A stretch of DNA of 64,000 nucleotides from Deltaproteobacteria bacterium (lineage in GTDB: Bacteria; Desulfobacterota; DSM-4660; Desulfatiglandales; Desulfatiglandaceae): NCBI GenBank assembly GCA_019307815.1, contig JAFDIV010000009.1, forward strand, positions 1 through 64,000. Direction: 5' to 3'. Under the pieces are notes generated by a model. The model did not search any database and was not told the DNA's origin. It saw only the letters and a list, made by a program, of their open reading frames with translations. Of this stretch, positions 25,325 to 34,642 are shown in pieces (position 1 is the first letter of the stretch; each line of letters starts with the position of its first letter). The position numbers and the translations under genes were made by a program.

Positions 25325-26020
25325 ATGAAATTGGAATTCATTGAAGCAAGGGACCTCCCTGACGCGTGGTTTCAATGTGTTTACCGGATTCTGGACTCAG
25401 GCCGTGACTACGTCATCGACAGAGGGAGCTATAAAGGACAAAAACGCCTGGAATTCGACTACGTGACCATCCATATTAAGTATCCGGGCGTTAGACCCCT
25501 GCTGCCGGACATCCCCCCCTCTCTAGGCGTACCCAACCCTGTAGCTGAGGGCTACTTGGAAGAGTACCTCCCTTATCTGATGACATCAGCAAAGCAGCCG
25601 GGAGAGGACTACACTTATGGCCAATATCTGGAGCACCAGATTGCAGAGGTTATCCGCATGTACAAGGAAGATGGCTATGGCACCAACCAGGCCTATATGA
25701 CCGTTGGTGATCCCCAGTCCATCTACCTGAAGGACCCCCCATGCCTGCGAGGAATAGATACTCGGATAAGGGATGGCAAGCTCCACTTTGTTGTCTATTT
25801 CCGCTCCTGGGACCTCTGGAATGGGTTTCCGGCAAATCTGGGGGCCATTCAATTGCTGAAAGAGTATATGGCCTCTAGCATTGGGGTGGAGGACGGTGAA
25901 ATCATAGCCGCAAGCAAAGGGCTTCATCTGTACGACTATGTGTGGGAGCTGGCAAAGCTGAGAACTATGCGTCAGAACCCTTCTGCACTCAATTCCGCTG
26001 AAGGTTGCGATGAAAACTGA
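25325..26020 (+). CDS. Thymidylate synthase, methanogen-like (small) type
   Basis: 231 residues from ATG 25325, nine bases after GGAG. Shorter than ThyA of E. coli (264), it resembles the archaeal MJ0511-type thymidylate synthase. Key segments are DSGRDYVIDRGSYKG, then DPPCLRG with the putative nucleophile Cys near residue 140. VVYFRSWDLWNGFPANLGAIQ follows, matching the dUMP-binding R-S-x-D...G-x-P-x-N pattern, and SKGLHLYDYVWEL holds the H-x-Y nucleotide contacts. The methyl donor in this type is less certain than for ThyA. It overlaps rlmN by 11 bases. Confidence 0.8.
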   Translation: MKLEFIEARDLPDAWFQCVYRILDSGRDYVIDRGSYKGQKRLEFDYVTIHIKYPGVRPLLPDIPPSLGVPNPVAEGYLEEYLPYLMTSAKQPGEDYTYGQYLEHQIAEVIRMYKEDGYGTNQAYMTVGDPQSIYLKDPPCLRGIDTRIRDGKLHFVVYFRSWDLWNGFPANLGAIQLLKEYMASSIGVEDGEIIAASKGLHLYDYVWELAKLRTMRQNPSALNSAEGCDEN

Positions 26021-27074
26021 TTCCTTGACCTCAAACTCTTCCATAGGTCTCAAAGGATTGGACTTGGCTGAAACCGAGGCCTGGGCCCAGAGCCAGGGCC
26101 TTCCTGCCTATCGTGGCCGTCAAATCAGGCGCTGGATATTCACTAAGGGCGCCCACTCTTTTGAGCAAATGACGGACCTGCCAAAGACCCTAAGACAAAC
26201 CCTGGCCAAAAGCGTCACACTAAACCACCTGGAGACAGTGGACATCCTTAAGTCCAGGGACGGCACCAAGAAGTTTATCTTTCGACTGCATGATGGGCTA
26301 TTAATCGAATCGGTCCTGATTCCTGAACGAGACCACCTGACCCTTTGCATATCCTCACAAGTAGGATGTGCCATAGGCTGCCGTTTCTGCCTTACTGGGG
26401 CTCGCGGCCTCAAGAGAAATCTAAGCACTGCGGAAATTGTCGATCAAGTCGTCCAGGTCAGGTCGACTCTTCCTGAACCTGAACACCTTAAGAATATCGT
26501 GCTCATGGGAATGGGTGAACCGCTTGCCAACTATCATAATGTAATTAAGGCCCTCGGCAACTTAACCCGGGAAGACGGCATGAATTTTTCCAATAGAAGG
26601 GTTACCCTGTCCACATCAGGCCTGGTACCTGAAATGGAGAAATTAGGGCAGGATATTACGGTTAATTTAGCCGTGTCTCTAAATGCCACGGACGACAAGA
26701 CACGTAGCTTTCTGATGCCAATTAACGATAGGTATCCTATTGCTGCTCTGATCCAGGCCTGCAAGGCATTCCCACTGCCCAACAGGCGCATGATCACGTT
26801 TGAATATATTTTGATCAAAGGGATAAACGACTCCCTTGAAGACGCACAAAGACTCGTAAAACTCTTGAAAGGCCTTAGGGCCAAAGTGAACCTAATACCC
26901 TTCAACCCACATCCAGGGGTGGACTTTAGACCTAGTCCCATGGAAAGGATTCTTCAGTTCCAAGAAGTCCTCACAGGAGATTACCTCACGGCAATCATCC
27001 GCAAGAGCAAGGGACCTGACATCATGGCTGCCTGCGGCCAGTTGGGTGGGTCAAGCAATAGGGGAATCCAGTAG
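26010..27074 (+). CDS. rlmN: 23S rRNA/tRNA (adenine-C2)-methyltransferase
   Basis: 354 residues. RlmN methylates A2503 of 23S rRNA and A37 of some tRNAs by a radical SAM mechanism through a methyl-cysteine. The cluster cysteines are C120, C124 and C127 in SQVGCAIGCRFCLTG. The methyl-accepting Cys is in GPDIMAACGQLGG near the C-terminus. VLMGMGEPLANY and VTLSTSGLVPEM are SAM-site strands. The start lies within the upstream thymidylate synthase gene, so the two are translationally coupled. The next gene is 180 bases on. Confidence 0.96.
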   Translation: MKTDSLTSNSSIGLKGLDLAETEAWAQSQGLPAYRGRQIRRWIFTKGAHSFEQMTDLPKTLRQTLAKSVTLNHLETVDILKSRDGTKKFIFRLHDGLLIESVLIPERDHLTLCISSQVGCAIGCRFCLTGARGLKRNLSTAEIVDQVVQVRSTLPEPEHLKNIVLMGMGEPLANYHNVIKALGNLTREDGMNFSNRRVTLSTSGLVPEMEKLGQDITVNLAVSLNATDDKTRSFLMPINDRYPIAALIQACKAFPLPNRRMITFEYILIKGINDSLEDAQRLVKLLKGLRAKVNLIPFNPHPGVDFRPSPMERILQFQEVLTGDYLTAIIRKSKGPDIMAACGQLGGSSNRGIQ

Positions 27075-27253
27075 TAAGAAAGCGGCGCCCATGGCATTGG
27101 CCAGAGGGATATAGTAAAAGGGGGAGGCCCTTATGTGTGGGAAGAGAAAAATATTTTACTTGCCAGAAAATTTTATCATGGTATTTTAAAAATTTAACTT
27201 TTGATGGCTAAAAGATAATTTAGATTTCCTGATAGATAATATCTGGTTTTTGG

Positions 27254-27643
27254 ATGAGGCTTATGGATCTTCTGGATTTTGACAAGGGTGACGGACTGTT
27301 GCCCGCCATCGTGCAGGACCATGATTCCGGCGAGGTATTGATGCTCGCTTATATGAACCGTGAGGCATGGGAAAAGACCATTGAAACAGGCGAAGCACAC
27401 TTTTGGAGCCGTTCAAGGCAGGAACTCTGGCACAAAGGAGGGACATCCGGCCACGTCCAACGCATAAAGGAGATCCGTATTGACTGCGATAACGATACCA
27501 TCTTGCTCAAGGTGGAACAGGTGGGAGGGGCTGCCTGCCATACCGGCTTCCGAAGTTGCTTTCATAAGCGGGTAGAAAGAAATGGGCAAGTGGTTATAAG
27601 TGGAGAAAAGGTCTTTGATCCCAAAAAGGTGTATGGAAAATGA
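27254..27643 (+). CDS. hisI: Phosphoribosyl-AMP cyclohydrolase
   Basis: 129 residues. HisI catalyses the third step of histidine synthesis. Signatures are [28 protein letters not shown] and, later, [16 protein letters not shown] with the zinc Cys residues in [17 protein letters not shown]. It is a standalone cyclohydrolase; no HisE domain is fused. Its stop overlaps the hisG start by 4 bases. Other his genes are not in the window. Confidence 0.96.
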   Translation: MRLMDLLDFDKGDGLLPAIVQDHDSGEVLMLAYMNREAWEKTIETGEAHFWSRSRQELWHKGGTSGHVQRIKEIRIDCDNDTILLKVEQVGGAACHTGFRSCFHKRVERNGQVVISGEKVFDPKKVYGK

Positions 27644-28512
27644 AAAAACTGAGACTGGGCATACCCAAGGGCAGCTTACAAAATGCCACCATTAATCTGT
27701 TCGAGAAATCAGGCTGGAAAATTTCTGTGAATTCCAGGAGTTACTTTCCTGATATTAATGACAGTACCATTGAATGCAGTCTTTGCCGAGCCCAAGAAAT
27801 GTCTCGATATGTGGAAAGGGGCACCTTTGATGCAGGGCTGACAGGCAGAGACTGGATTGAGGAAAATGAATCAGATGTATACGTGGTGGGCGATCTTGTC
27901 TACTCAAAGGTAAGCCAAAACCCGGCCAAATGGGTCTTGGCTGTACCTGCGAACTCCAACATAAAAAGGCTGGAAGACCTCCAAGGCAAAAAGATCGCCA
28001 CCGAGCTTGTCAATTTTACCAAACGATATTTCAGGGAGAGAAATATCCAGGTGGAGGTGGAATTTTCGTGGGGAGCCACTGAGGCCAAGGTGGTTTCAGG
28101 GCTGGCCGATGCCATTGTTGAGGTGACTGAAACCGGAAGCACCATAAAGGCCCACGGTCTGAAGATTATCCATGAACTGATGCAAACAAACCCCCAGTTT
28201 ATTGCCAATAAAGATTCTTACAATGACAAGTGGAAAAGGGAAAAGATCGAGCAAATTTATCTGCTCCTCCAAGGGGCACTGAAGGCAGAGAACATGGTTG
28301 GCCTCAAGATGAATGTGCCTGAAGACAGGATGGAGGAAGTGGTGGCTATCCTTCCCAGTCTGAACGCGCCAACCATTGCAGGGCTTTACAATTCCAAATG
28401 GCTATCCGTAGAAGTGGTGGTGGACTCAAGTATTGTAAGGGATCTTATCCCCCGATTAATGCAAGCAGGGGCCGAAGGAATCATAGAATATGCCCTTAAT
28501 AAGGTGATATGA
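27640..28512 (+). CDS. hisG: ATP phosphoribosyltransferase, long form
   Basis: 290 residues, the long HisG type. It performs the first, feedback-inhibited step of histidine synthesis. The catalytic part shows [29 protein letters not shown] and the PRPP loop [17 protein letters not shown]. The last 75 residues form the ACT-like regulatory domain of the long form, so no HisZ is needed. Histidine inhibition is thus expected to act on this chain. It starts inside hisI and ends on the ATGA shared with the TPR gene. Confidence 0.96.
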   Translation: MKKLRLGIPKGSLQNATINLFEKSGWKISVNSRSYFPDINDSTIECSLCRAQEMSRYVERGTFDAGLTGRDWIEENESDVYVVGDLVYSKVSQNPAKWVLAVPANSNIKRLEDLQGKKIATELVNFTKRYFRERNIQVEVEFSWGATEAKVVSGLADAIVEVTETGSTIKAHGLKIIHELMQTNPQFIANKDSYNDKWKREKIEQIYLLLQGALKAENMVGLKMNVPEDRMEEVVAILPSLNAPTIAGLYNSKWLSVEVVVDSSIVRDLIPRLMQAGAEGIIEYALNKVI

Positions 28513-29276
28513 TGAAGACATATATCCGATACATGTGGATCTTTTTGCTCATTTGCATGCTTTTTCCGGCATGTGCCCAAGATAAGGCGATACTTAAGAA
28601 AAAGGCCCGGGCCAAGGAATCACTTGGCAATTCCCTTATAATGGATGGGAGATTAGAAGCAGGCCTTAAAGAATTGCTTGAAGGCGAAAAACTAGACCCT
28701 GAAAACCCCGAGATTCAAAACTCCCTGGCCCTGGCCTATAGGGATTTGGGGCGGTTTGAGGAGGCTATTGCCCATTTCAATCGCGCCTTGGAGCTAAGGC
28801 CCAATTATCCAGAAGCAATCAACAACCTTGGCACAGTATATCTGCTGATGAAACGATACGACGATGCAATTCCCCTATTCAAAAGGGCCGCCAAGCATAT
28901 TCTTTACCGCACCCCCTATATAGCCTATACAAACCTGGGCTATGTGTATCATGTAAAAGGCGACTATGAAAGGGCCATCCTTTATTATAAAAAGGCAGTA
29001 GAGAAGTTCCCTGGCTACAGCATCGCTTACGACAATATGGGTCTGGCCTATGAAAAGCTGAAAAAATGGGACGAGGCCGTCGAGTCTTACAAAAAGGCTA
29101 TTCAGCATGCGCCGGGGGCCCCTGTACCCCACCTTCATTTGGCCAAGGTCTACCTCACGCTGGACCTGAAAAAGGAGGCTGCCCAAGAGCTACTGGAGAC
29201 CATCAAGGCAGACAAAGCAGGCCCTTATGGCAAAGAAGCCCAAAGGCTCTTGGAAGGCCTTAGGATCAAGAAATAG
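28509..29276 (+). CDS. TPR-repeat lipoprotein (PilW/PilF-like)
   Basis: 255 residues. The N-terminus, [22 protein letters not shown], looks like a lipoprotein signal with Cys at the end of a lipobox-like FPAC. About six TPR units follow (residues 30-245), with repeats such as [22 protein letters not shown] and [21 protein letters not shown]. The type IV pilus pilotin PilF/PilW has the same layout. It could equally be a general envelope scaffold; there are no pil genes nearby. It is coupled to hisG by ATGA overlap and lies 34 bases before the aminotransferase. Confidence 0.8.
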   Translation: MMKTYIRYMWIFLLICMLFPACAQDKAILKKKARAKESLGNSLIMDGRLEAGLKELLEGEKLDPENPEIQNSLALAYRDLGRFEEAIAHFNRALELRPNYPEAINNLGTVYLLMKRYDDAIPLFKRAAKHILYRTPYIAYTNLGYVYHVKGDYERAILYYKKAVEKFPGYSIAYDNMGLAYEKLKKWDEAVESYKKAIQHAPGAPVPHLHLAKVYLTLDLKKEAAQELLETIKADKAGPYGKEAQRLLEGLRIKK

Positions 29277-29310
29277 GCAGGTATGTTCAGCTCATCCAGA
29301 AAGGTTATAC

Positions 29311-30486
29311 ATGTACGATAATAGCACCCATCAAGGACTGGAAAAAAAGATAACCAAACGGGCCCTTGATATCCAACCCTTTATTGTTATGGATGTCATG
29401 GAAAAGGCCCTTGAGCTCCAAAAACAGGGCCATCATGTTGTTCACTTGGAAATAGGAGAGCCGGATCTACCCACACCCCAATGCATCTGTAAGTCCGGCT
29501 GCTTGGCCATGGAAAAGGGATACACTCACTATACCCACAGTCTGGGGATTTTGGAGCTCAGGCAGGCCATTTGTAATCACTACCAAGAAAAATACGGCGT
29601 GGAGGTTACGCCTGATCAGGTATTGGTTACATCGGGCACTTCCCCGGCGTTGCTTCTCATCTTTTCAGCCTTACTGGAAACGGGCGATCAGATTATCATG
29701 TCTGATCCCCATTACCCCTGCTATCCCAATTATGTGAATTTTTTGGGAGCCGAACCTGTATTCATAAAAGTTTACGAAGAAGAGGGTTTTCAACTGGACC
29801 CTGATGAAATCCGCAGGCACTTGTCGCCCAAGGTGAAGGCCATTCTCATAAATTCTCCTTCCAACCCAACAGGTACTTTACTTTCCCCTGAAAAGATGAA
29901 GGCCATTGCCCGACTCGGAGTGCCGGTCATTTCAGATGAAATCTATCATGGCCTGGTTTACGGCGAAAAGGAGCATTCCATCCTGGAGTTTACAAAGGAT
30001 GCCTTCGTCCTCAATGGGTTCTCCAAGCTGTATGCCATGACCGGCTGGCGCCTTGGCTATGTGATTGCCCCTCATGCCTTTGTGAGACCTTTGCAAAAGA
30101 TGCAGCAAAATTTCATAATCTCTGCCAGCAGTATCTCCCAGTGGGCTGCCATAACAGCGCTCAAGGAGGCCCATGAAGATGTCAGACGAATGTGGAATAC
30201 ATACAATGAACGTCGCAAGTACATGGTCTCTAGGCTGAAAGACCTTGGCTTTGGACTGGCCACAGAACCCCAAGGCGCTTTTTACGTCTTTGCAAACGCC
30301 AAGCATCTTTCTTCCAAATCCTATGAACTGGCCTTTGAGATACTTGAAAAGGCCCATGTGGGTGTAGCTCCAGGAATTGATTTTGGTGAAAATGGGGAAG
30401 GATATCTCAGGTTTTCATATGCCAATTCTCTTGAAAACATCCGGGAAGGACTTGACCGTATTGAGAATTATCTTAGACAGAGATAA
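29311..30486 (+). CDS. PLP-dependent aminotransferase, class I/II
   Basis: 391 residues from ATG 29311 (AAAGG six bases upstream); a longer frame would run into the TPR gene. Fold type I signs: VVHLEIGEPDLPTPQ, LVTSGTSPALLLIF, INSPSNPTGTLL, the Schiff-base lysine in VLNGFSKLYAMTGWRLGYV and the C-terminal arginine in GYLRFSYANSLENIREGL. This group includes aspartate, alanine and aromatic aminotransferases; substrate cannot be fixed from motifs. Its place after hisG would also fit a histidinol-phosphate role, but the sequence looks closer to the AspAT/AlaC group. Confidence 0.85.
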   Translation: MYDNSTHQGLEKKITKRALDIQPFIVMDVMEKALELQKQGHHVVHLEIGEPDLPTPQCICKSGCLAMEKGYTHYTHSLGILELRQAICNHYQEKYGVEVTPDQVLVTSGTSPALLLIFSALLETGDQIIMSDPHYPCYPNYVNFLGAEPVFIKVYEEEGFQLDPDEIRRHLSPKVKAILINSPSNPTGTLLSPEKMKAIARLGVPVISDEIYHGLVYGEKEHSILEFTKDAFVLNGFSKLYAMTGWRLGYVIAPHAFVRPLQKMQQNFIISASSISQWAAITALKEAHEDVRRMWNTYNERRKYMVSRLKDLGFGLATEPQGAFYVFANAKHLSSKSYELAFEILEKAHVGVAPGIDFGENGEGYLRFSYANSLENIREGLDRIENYLRQR

Positions 30487-30536
30487 AGGAAAGAGCACTT
30501 GGGGAATCTAATACGTCAAAGCCTATTAGGCCGTAT

Positions 30537-31118
30537 ATGCAAGCCTCTTTCATCACAAGCGCATTTAGTCCCAATGAATACCCCCCTGCTGACCGCCCTG
30601 AAATAGCCTTTGCGGGCAGGTCAAATGTGGGCAAATCCTCTCTTTTGAACACGCTTGCGAATCGAAGGCGCCTGGCTGTCACCAGTTCAAGACCTGGCAG
30701 GACTCAGTCTATCAACTTTTTCTCCATTGGAAAGGACCTCTATTTTGTGGATCTCCCAGGTTATGGGTACGCAAAGGTCCCTTTGAAGATAAGAAAGTCG
30801 TGGGGAAAAATGGTAGAGACCTACCTTCGTGAACGGCCCAACCTAAAAGGAGTTGTACTTCTACTGGATATACGCCGAGAGCCAGGCAGCGATGATCTCA
30901 ACCTCCTGGAATGGCTACGGCATTATCACATACCGGCCCTAGTAGTCTTGACGAAATCCGACAAGCTTTCTCGGCATCAGACACTCACTAAAGCAAACAA
31001 AATAGCCCAAAGTCTTCACGACCTGATCCAGGAAAAACCCCTCCTGTTCTCGGCCCGCACTGGTCTGGGAAAAGAAGAACTCTGGGAACTCATCCATAGG
31101 CTGGTCAATACACACTAG
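30537..31118 (+). CDS. engB: Ribosome biogenesis GTP-binding protein YihA/YsxC
   Basis: 193 residues, family-typical length. EngB is an essential GTPase of 50S assembly. G1 is GRSNVGKSSLLN (27-38), G2 is TSSRPGRTQSINFF, G3 is DLPGYGYAKV near 72, G4 is TKSDKL near 141, and G5 is FSARTGLGK. It follows the aminotransferase at 50 bases and ends 12 bases before the converging NtrX-like gene. The start at ATG 30537 has no strong ribosome site. Confidence 0.95.
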   Translation: MQASFITSAFSPNEYPPADRPEIAFAGRSNVGKSSLLNTLANRRRLAVTSSRPGRTQSINFFSIGKDLYFVDLPGYGYAKVPLKIRKSWGKMVETYLRERPNLKGVVLLLDIRREPGSDDLNLLEWLRHYHIPALVVLTKSDKLSRHQTLTKANKIAQSLHDLIQEKPLLFSARTGLGKEELWELIHRLVNTH

Positions 31119-31130
31119 TGTATTTCTAAA

Positions 31131-32495
31131 CTATCTTGCCTCTTCGAGCCCGTAGCTCTTAATCTTCTTATGAAGGTTGCTTCTCTCGATCCCAATTGCT
31201 TCAGCGGTTTGGGAGATGTTCCAGTTATATTGGCGGAGCTTGTTTTCCAGAAAGGTCTTTTCAAATTGGCGCTTTGCCTCTTTCAGGGAGTCACTATATA
31301 GGGCAGATGTCAAGTCTTCTCTTCCTTCAGCAGACTTGTTGTATGGAGGGGGAATATCCTTGGCTTCGATAATCTTTCGTGGGTTCATGATCATCATACG
31401 TTCCACAAGGTTCTTGAGTTCTCTCACGTTTCCCGGCCATGAATAGCCCTTAAGAACCGCAATGGCGCCCTCACTGAAGATCTTGGGCTCTACATTGGCA
31501 GCCAGACAAAACTCCTGGATGAATTCTTCCACAAGCTCCGGGATATCTTCGACCCGTTCTCGCAGGGGTGGTACCCGCAGTGGGATCACATTAAGCCGAA
31601 AGTAAAGATCCTCCCGAAAGGTCCCCTTTTCAATCTCTGCCTCTAGATCCTTGTTGGTGGCCGCGATTACCCTCACATCCACCTTGATGGTTCGGCTCCC
31701 TCCCACTCGCTCAAATTTTTGTTCTTGCAAGATCCGAAGTGTCTTGGACTGGGCCTTCAAACTCATGTCACCGATTTCGTCAAGGAAAATGGTCCCCTCG
31801 TGAGCCAGGTCGAACTTACCCTTCCGCATGGTGGACGCACCGGTAAAGGCCCCCTTTTCATGCCCAAAAAGTTCACTCTCGATCAGTTCCTCGGGAATCG
31901 CCGCGCAATTGACCTCCACCATTGGCTTGTGGCTTCTCTTACTCAATCGATGGATCATGCGGGCAACCAGCTCCTTGCCCGTGCCATTTTCGCCGGAAAT
32001 CAGGACCCATGCATCCGTGGGAGCCACCGTCCTGATCTGTCTCTTCAGCTCGGTAATGGCCGGGCTATGGCCGGTGATCTCATATTTCCCTTTGTCCTTT
32101 TCCTTCAGGAGAGTGATCTCTTGTTCAAGACTGTGATAATCCAAGGCGTTGTTAATGGTAAGAAGGAGCTTTTCAAGGGAAAGGGGCTTTTCAATGAAAT
32201 CATATGCCCCCAACTTTGTGGCCTTAACTGCGGTTTCAATGGTCCCATGACCAGACATCATGACCACCTGAATATGGGGGCTAATCTCTCTTATCTTTAC
32301 TAGCGTCTCAATACCGTCCATGTCAGGCATCCAGATATCCAGAAGCACCAGATCGGGCATGCTCTCCTCAATCTTGGCCAATGCCTCCGGTCCGCTCCGG
32401 GCACAGATCACCTCGAATCCTTCATCTGAAAGGATCCCCTCCAGAGATTGAAGGATACTCTGTTCGTCGTCTACAACAAGAATGGTTCTGCCCAT
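31131..32495 (-). CDS. NtrX-like sigma-54-dependent response regulator
   Basis: 454 residues from ATG 32495 (GGGA seven bases upstream); the upstream ATG at 32516 overlaps lpxB. An N-terminal receiver (phospho-Asp in LVLLDIWMPDMDG) is followed by an AAA+ module. The latter has GENGTGKELVARMIH (Walker A), ELFGHEKGAFTGAS (sigma-54 contact loop), GTIFLDEIGDMS (Walker B) and a Fis-type helix-turn-helix in NWNISQTAEAIGIERSNLHKKI. The last is close to the NtrX subgroup. It activates sigma-54 promoters after phosphorylation. No kinase is adjacent, and it is the last gene of the envelope cluster, overlapping or abutting lpxB. Confidence 0.92.
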   Translation of the reverse strand: MGRTILVVDDEQSILQSLEGILSDEGFEVICARSGPEALAKIEESMPDLVLLDIWMPDMDGIETLVKIREISPHIQVVMMSGHGTIETAVKATKLGAYDFIEKPLSLEKLLLTINNALDYHSLEQEITLLKEKDKGKYEITGHSPAITELKRQIRTVAPTDAWVLISGENGTGKELVARMIHRLSKRSHKPMVEVNCAAIPEELIESELFGHEKGAFTGASTMRKGKFDLAHEGTIFLDEIGDMSLKAQSKTLRILQEQKFERVGGSRTIKVDVRVIAATNKDLEAEIEKGTFREDLYFRLNVIPLRVPPLRERVEDIPELVEEFIQEFCLAANVEPKIFSEGAIAVLKGYSWPGNVRELKNLVERMMIMNPRKIIEAKDIPPPYNKSAEGREDLTSALYSDSLKEAKRQFEKTFLENKLRQYNWNISQTAEAIGIERSNLHKKIKSYGLEEAR

Positions 32496-32505
32496 GTAAC
32501 CGTCC

Positions 32506-33759
32506 CTAGTCCTCATGGGAAATGGACACTTGGCTTCGCTCCATCATCCCCATGGCAATTTGAGCAGCCCTCCGGGAGGCCCCTCCAGAGCCCAACCTAT
32601 CCCGAACCCTGTAAAGCCCCTGGATCATGTTTTCTCTATGTTCTCTATCTTCAATCAGGTCTAGAACATGATCTGCTAGATTCTTGGGAAAGACATCCTC
32701 CTGAATTAATTCAGGTACCACTTCATAGCCTGCCACCAGGTTGACTAAACAAATATGTCGAACCTTTACCACCCGTTTAGCCACAAAAAATGACAAGGGC
32801 GACACCTTATAGGCAACAACCATGGGGACCCCCATGATGGCCGCCTCCAATGTGGCGGTCCCTGAGGCCACCATAGCACAATCACAAATGGCCAGGAGCT
32901 CATAAATATTTCCCTGGGATACCCTAATATCTATCTTCGCCCCATCAGTAGCAGATTTGATCCATGCAGTATCTGCTGTGGGAGCCAGAGGAAGTACGCA
33001 GCCAAGAGAAGGAAACCTCTCTGACAAGATCTCTGCCGCCTTGATCATGGCTGGCAGAAGGCCCTTTATCTCCTGTTCTCTACTACCTGGCAATATTCCG
33101 ATGATGGGGCTGTGGCCCTCTAGGCCCAGGGCCTTGCGCACTTTAATCGTATCAATTTTCCCCGGAATTGCATCGAGCAAGGGGTGGCCCACATAATCTA
33201 CCTGCACCCCCATTTCTCGGTAAAAATCCTGCTCGAAGGGAAGTATGCACACCATGCGATCCACTCGTGCGGCGATTTTCCTCACCCTGCCTGACCTCCA
33301 TGCCCAAACCTGGGGGCTGATATAGTAGAGCACAGGAATCCCGTGTTTTTTGGCCTGAGCAGCCAAGCGCAAATTGAATTCAGGATAATCTATAAGAATT
33401 AATAATGAGGGTCTTTGCTTACGAAGGATCTTCTTGAGGCCAAAATAGGCCCTTACGATTTTACCCGCCTTTCCCAGAACTTCACTCAAACCCACAACGG
33501 CCGTATCCTTGGAGGGCACGATGGTCTTAACACCCGCAGCCTCCAATCGAGGCCCTCCTATACCCACAAAGGAAACATCAGGGGCAATCTCCCTTATGGC
33601 CTTTACCAGATTCGAACCGTGCAAATCACCGGAGGCCTCCCCTGCCACAATAACAACGAGCCTATTATCACGGAATTCAACAGATTGCTTGAAAATATTT
33701 ACACCCCCGCTCAATCTGTTCCATGATACTCTGGGCGACCCATAGTGCCCGTTTTCCAT
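32506..33759 (-). CDS. lpxB: Lipid-A-disaccharide synthase
   Basis: LpxB (GT19) joins UDP-2,3-diacylglucosamine and lipid X to make the lipid A disaccharide. VVIVAGEASGDLHGSNLVKAI, FVGIGGPRLEAAGV, GIPVLYYISPQVWAWR, DYVGHPLLD, GILPGSREQEIKGLLPAM and GTATLEAAIMGVPMVVAYK are all diagnostic. The conserved start falls close to the stop of the Gfo/Idh gene at 33677. No ATG lies there; ATG 33759 or TTG 33714 would overlap the upstream gene, so the start is uncertain and 33759 is a choice. It is in the lipid A operon. Confidence 0.95.
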   Translation of the reverse strand: MENGHYGSPRVSWNRLSGGVNIFKQSVEFRDNRLVVIVAGEASGDLHGSNLVKAIREIAPDVSFVGIGGPRLEAAGVKTIVPSKDTAVVGLSEVLGKAGKIVRAYFGLKKILRKQRPSLLILIDYPEFNLRLAAQAKKHGIPVLYYISPQVWAWRSGRVRKIAARVDRMVCILPFEQDFYREMGVQVDYVGHPLLDAIPGKIDTIKVRKALGLEGHSPIIGILPGSREQEIKGLLPAMIKAAEILSERFPSLGCVLPLAPTADTAWIKSATDGAKIDIRVSQGNIYELLAICDCAMVASGTATLEAAIMGVPMVVAYKVSPLSFFVAKRVVKVRHICLVNLVAGYEVVPELIQEDVFPKNLADHVLDLIEDREHRENMIQGLYRVRDRLGSGGASRRAAQIAMGMMERSQVSISHED

Positions 33760-34642
33760 CCTCGCCCGGGACTTCAGGATCTTGTCCGTGAATAATGGCA
33801 CTTAGAAAGGAGCGGAGCTGTGCTGCCAGTGGATCGCTATCAGGAAATTGCATCTTGTTGCTCACAATCTGAGGAAACCCTTCTGGTCCAAGCCTCTCCT
33901 GATCCAGTCTTGTAACACCAAGCTCTCTTTTTACAAAATCTACCGAAAGGTACGCATCGGGCTGAAAAATACGCAGCTTTCTGATGGTCTGGTTTGACAC
34001 CCTGCTTGCTGTAAGATTTGCAACTGTTCCGTTTTCAAAAATGATCCTAACGTTGGCTATGTCTGTCTTCCCTGTAATCACAGACATTCCCACCGAGTGT
34101 AGCTCCTTAATCTGTGCAGGGACCACATGAAGGATAATATCCAGGTCATGAATCATGAGGTCAAGGACCACATCCACATCGGTCCCCCTTGGGGTGAAGA
34201 GGTTCAGACGATGTGATTCAATAAAAACCGGATCCGCAAGAAGGGGTACCATCTTCCTCACAGCCGGATTGAACCGCTCAATATGGCCCACTTGGAAAAT
34301 CAGGCCTTTTTCCCTGGCTACCCTGATAAGCTCCTCGGCCTCTTCCACTCCCTGGGTAATGGGTTTTTCAACAAGCAAATGGACATCATGGGCCAATACA
34401 TCCCGCGCCACGGAAAAATGGTCTTTTGTGGGCACGGCCACACTTACCGCATCCACTTTATGCAATATATCGTGATGACTGAAGTAGGCTTCTGTATCAT
34501 ACCGCCGCGCCATATCCCGCGCCCTTTGGTGGTCAATATCCACAACTCCCACCAACTCGGCCTCAGGCAAGGACACATATTTCTGTGCGTGATATTCGCC
34601 CACGTGTCCCACACCTATTACTGCCACACGCACCTTTTTCAA
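33677..34642 (-). CDS. Gfo/Idh/MocA family oxidoreductase (possibly UDP-GlcNAc 3-dehydrogenase)
   Basis: 321 residues. NAD(P) loop VAVIGVGHVGEYHAQKY, then VSVAVPTKDHFSVA and the family lysine in LLVEKPITQGVEEAEEL. FQVGHIERFNP and DVVLDLMIHDLDIILHVV complete the C-terminal sugar site. It lies between lpxI and lpxB, overlapping both. In Acidithiobacillus and Leptospira, GnnA from this superfamily oxidises the 3-OH of UDP-GlcNAc so GnnB can make a 3-amino sugar for N-linked lipid A acyl chains. The position here suggests the same, but no GnnB aminotransferase is in the operon, so this is inference. Confidence 0.75.
   Translation of the reverse strand: MKKVRVAVIGVGHVGEYHAQKYVSLPEAELVGVVDIDHQRARDMARRYDTEAYFSHHDILHKVDAVSVAVPTKDHFSVARDVLAHDVHLLVEKPITQGVEEAEELIRVAREKGLIFQVGHIERFNPAVRKMVPLLADPVFIESHRLNLFTPRGTDVDVVLDLMIHDLDIILHVVPAQIKELHSVGMSVITGKTDIANVRIIFENGTVANLTASRVSNQTIRKLRIFQPDAYLSVDFVKRELGVTRLDQERLGPEGFPQIVSNKMQFPDSDPLAAQLRSFLSAIIHGQDPEVPGEDGKRALWVAQSIMEQIERGCKYFQAIC

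Noticed and set aside
31719-32303. 194-residue antisense frame in the NtrX-like gene
   Set aside because: The AAA+ motifs on the minus strand explain the region.
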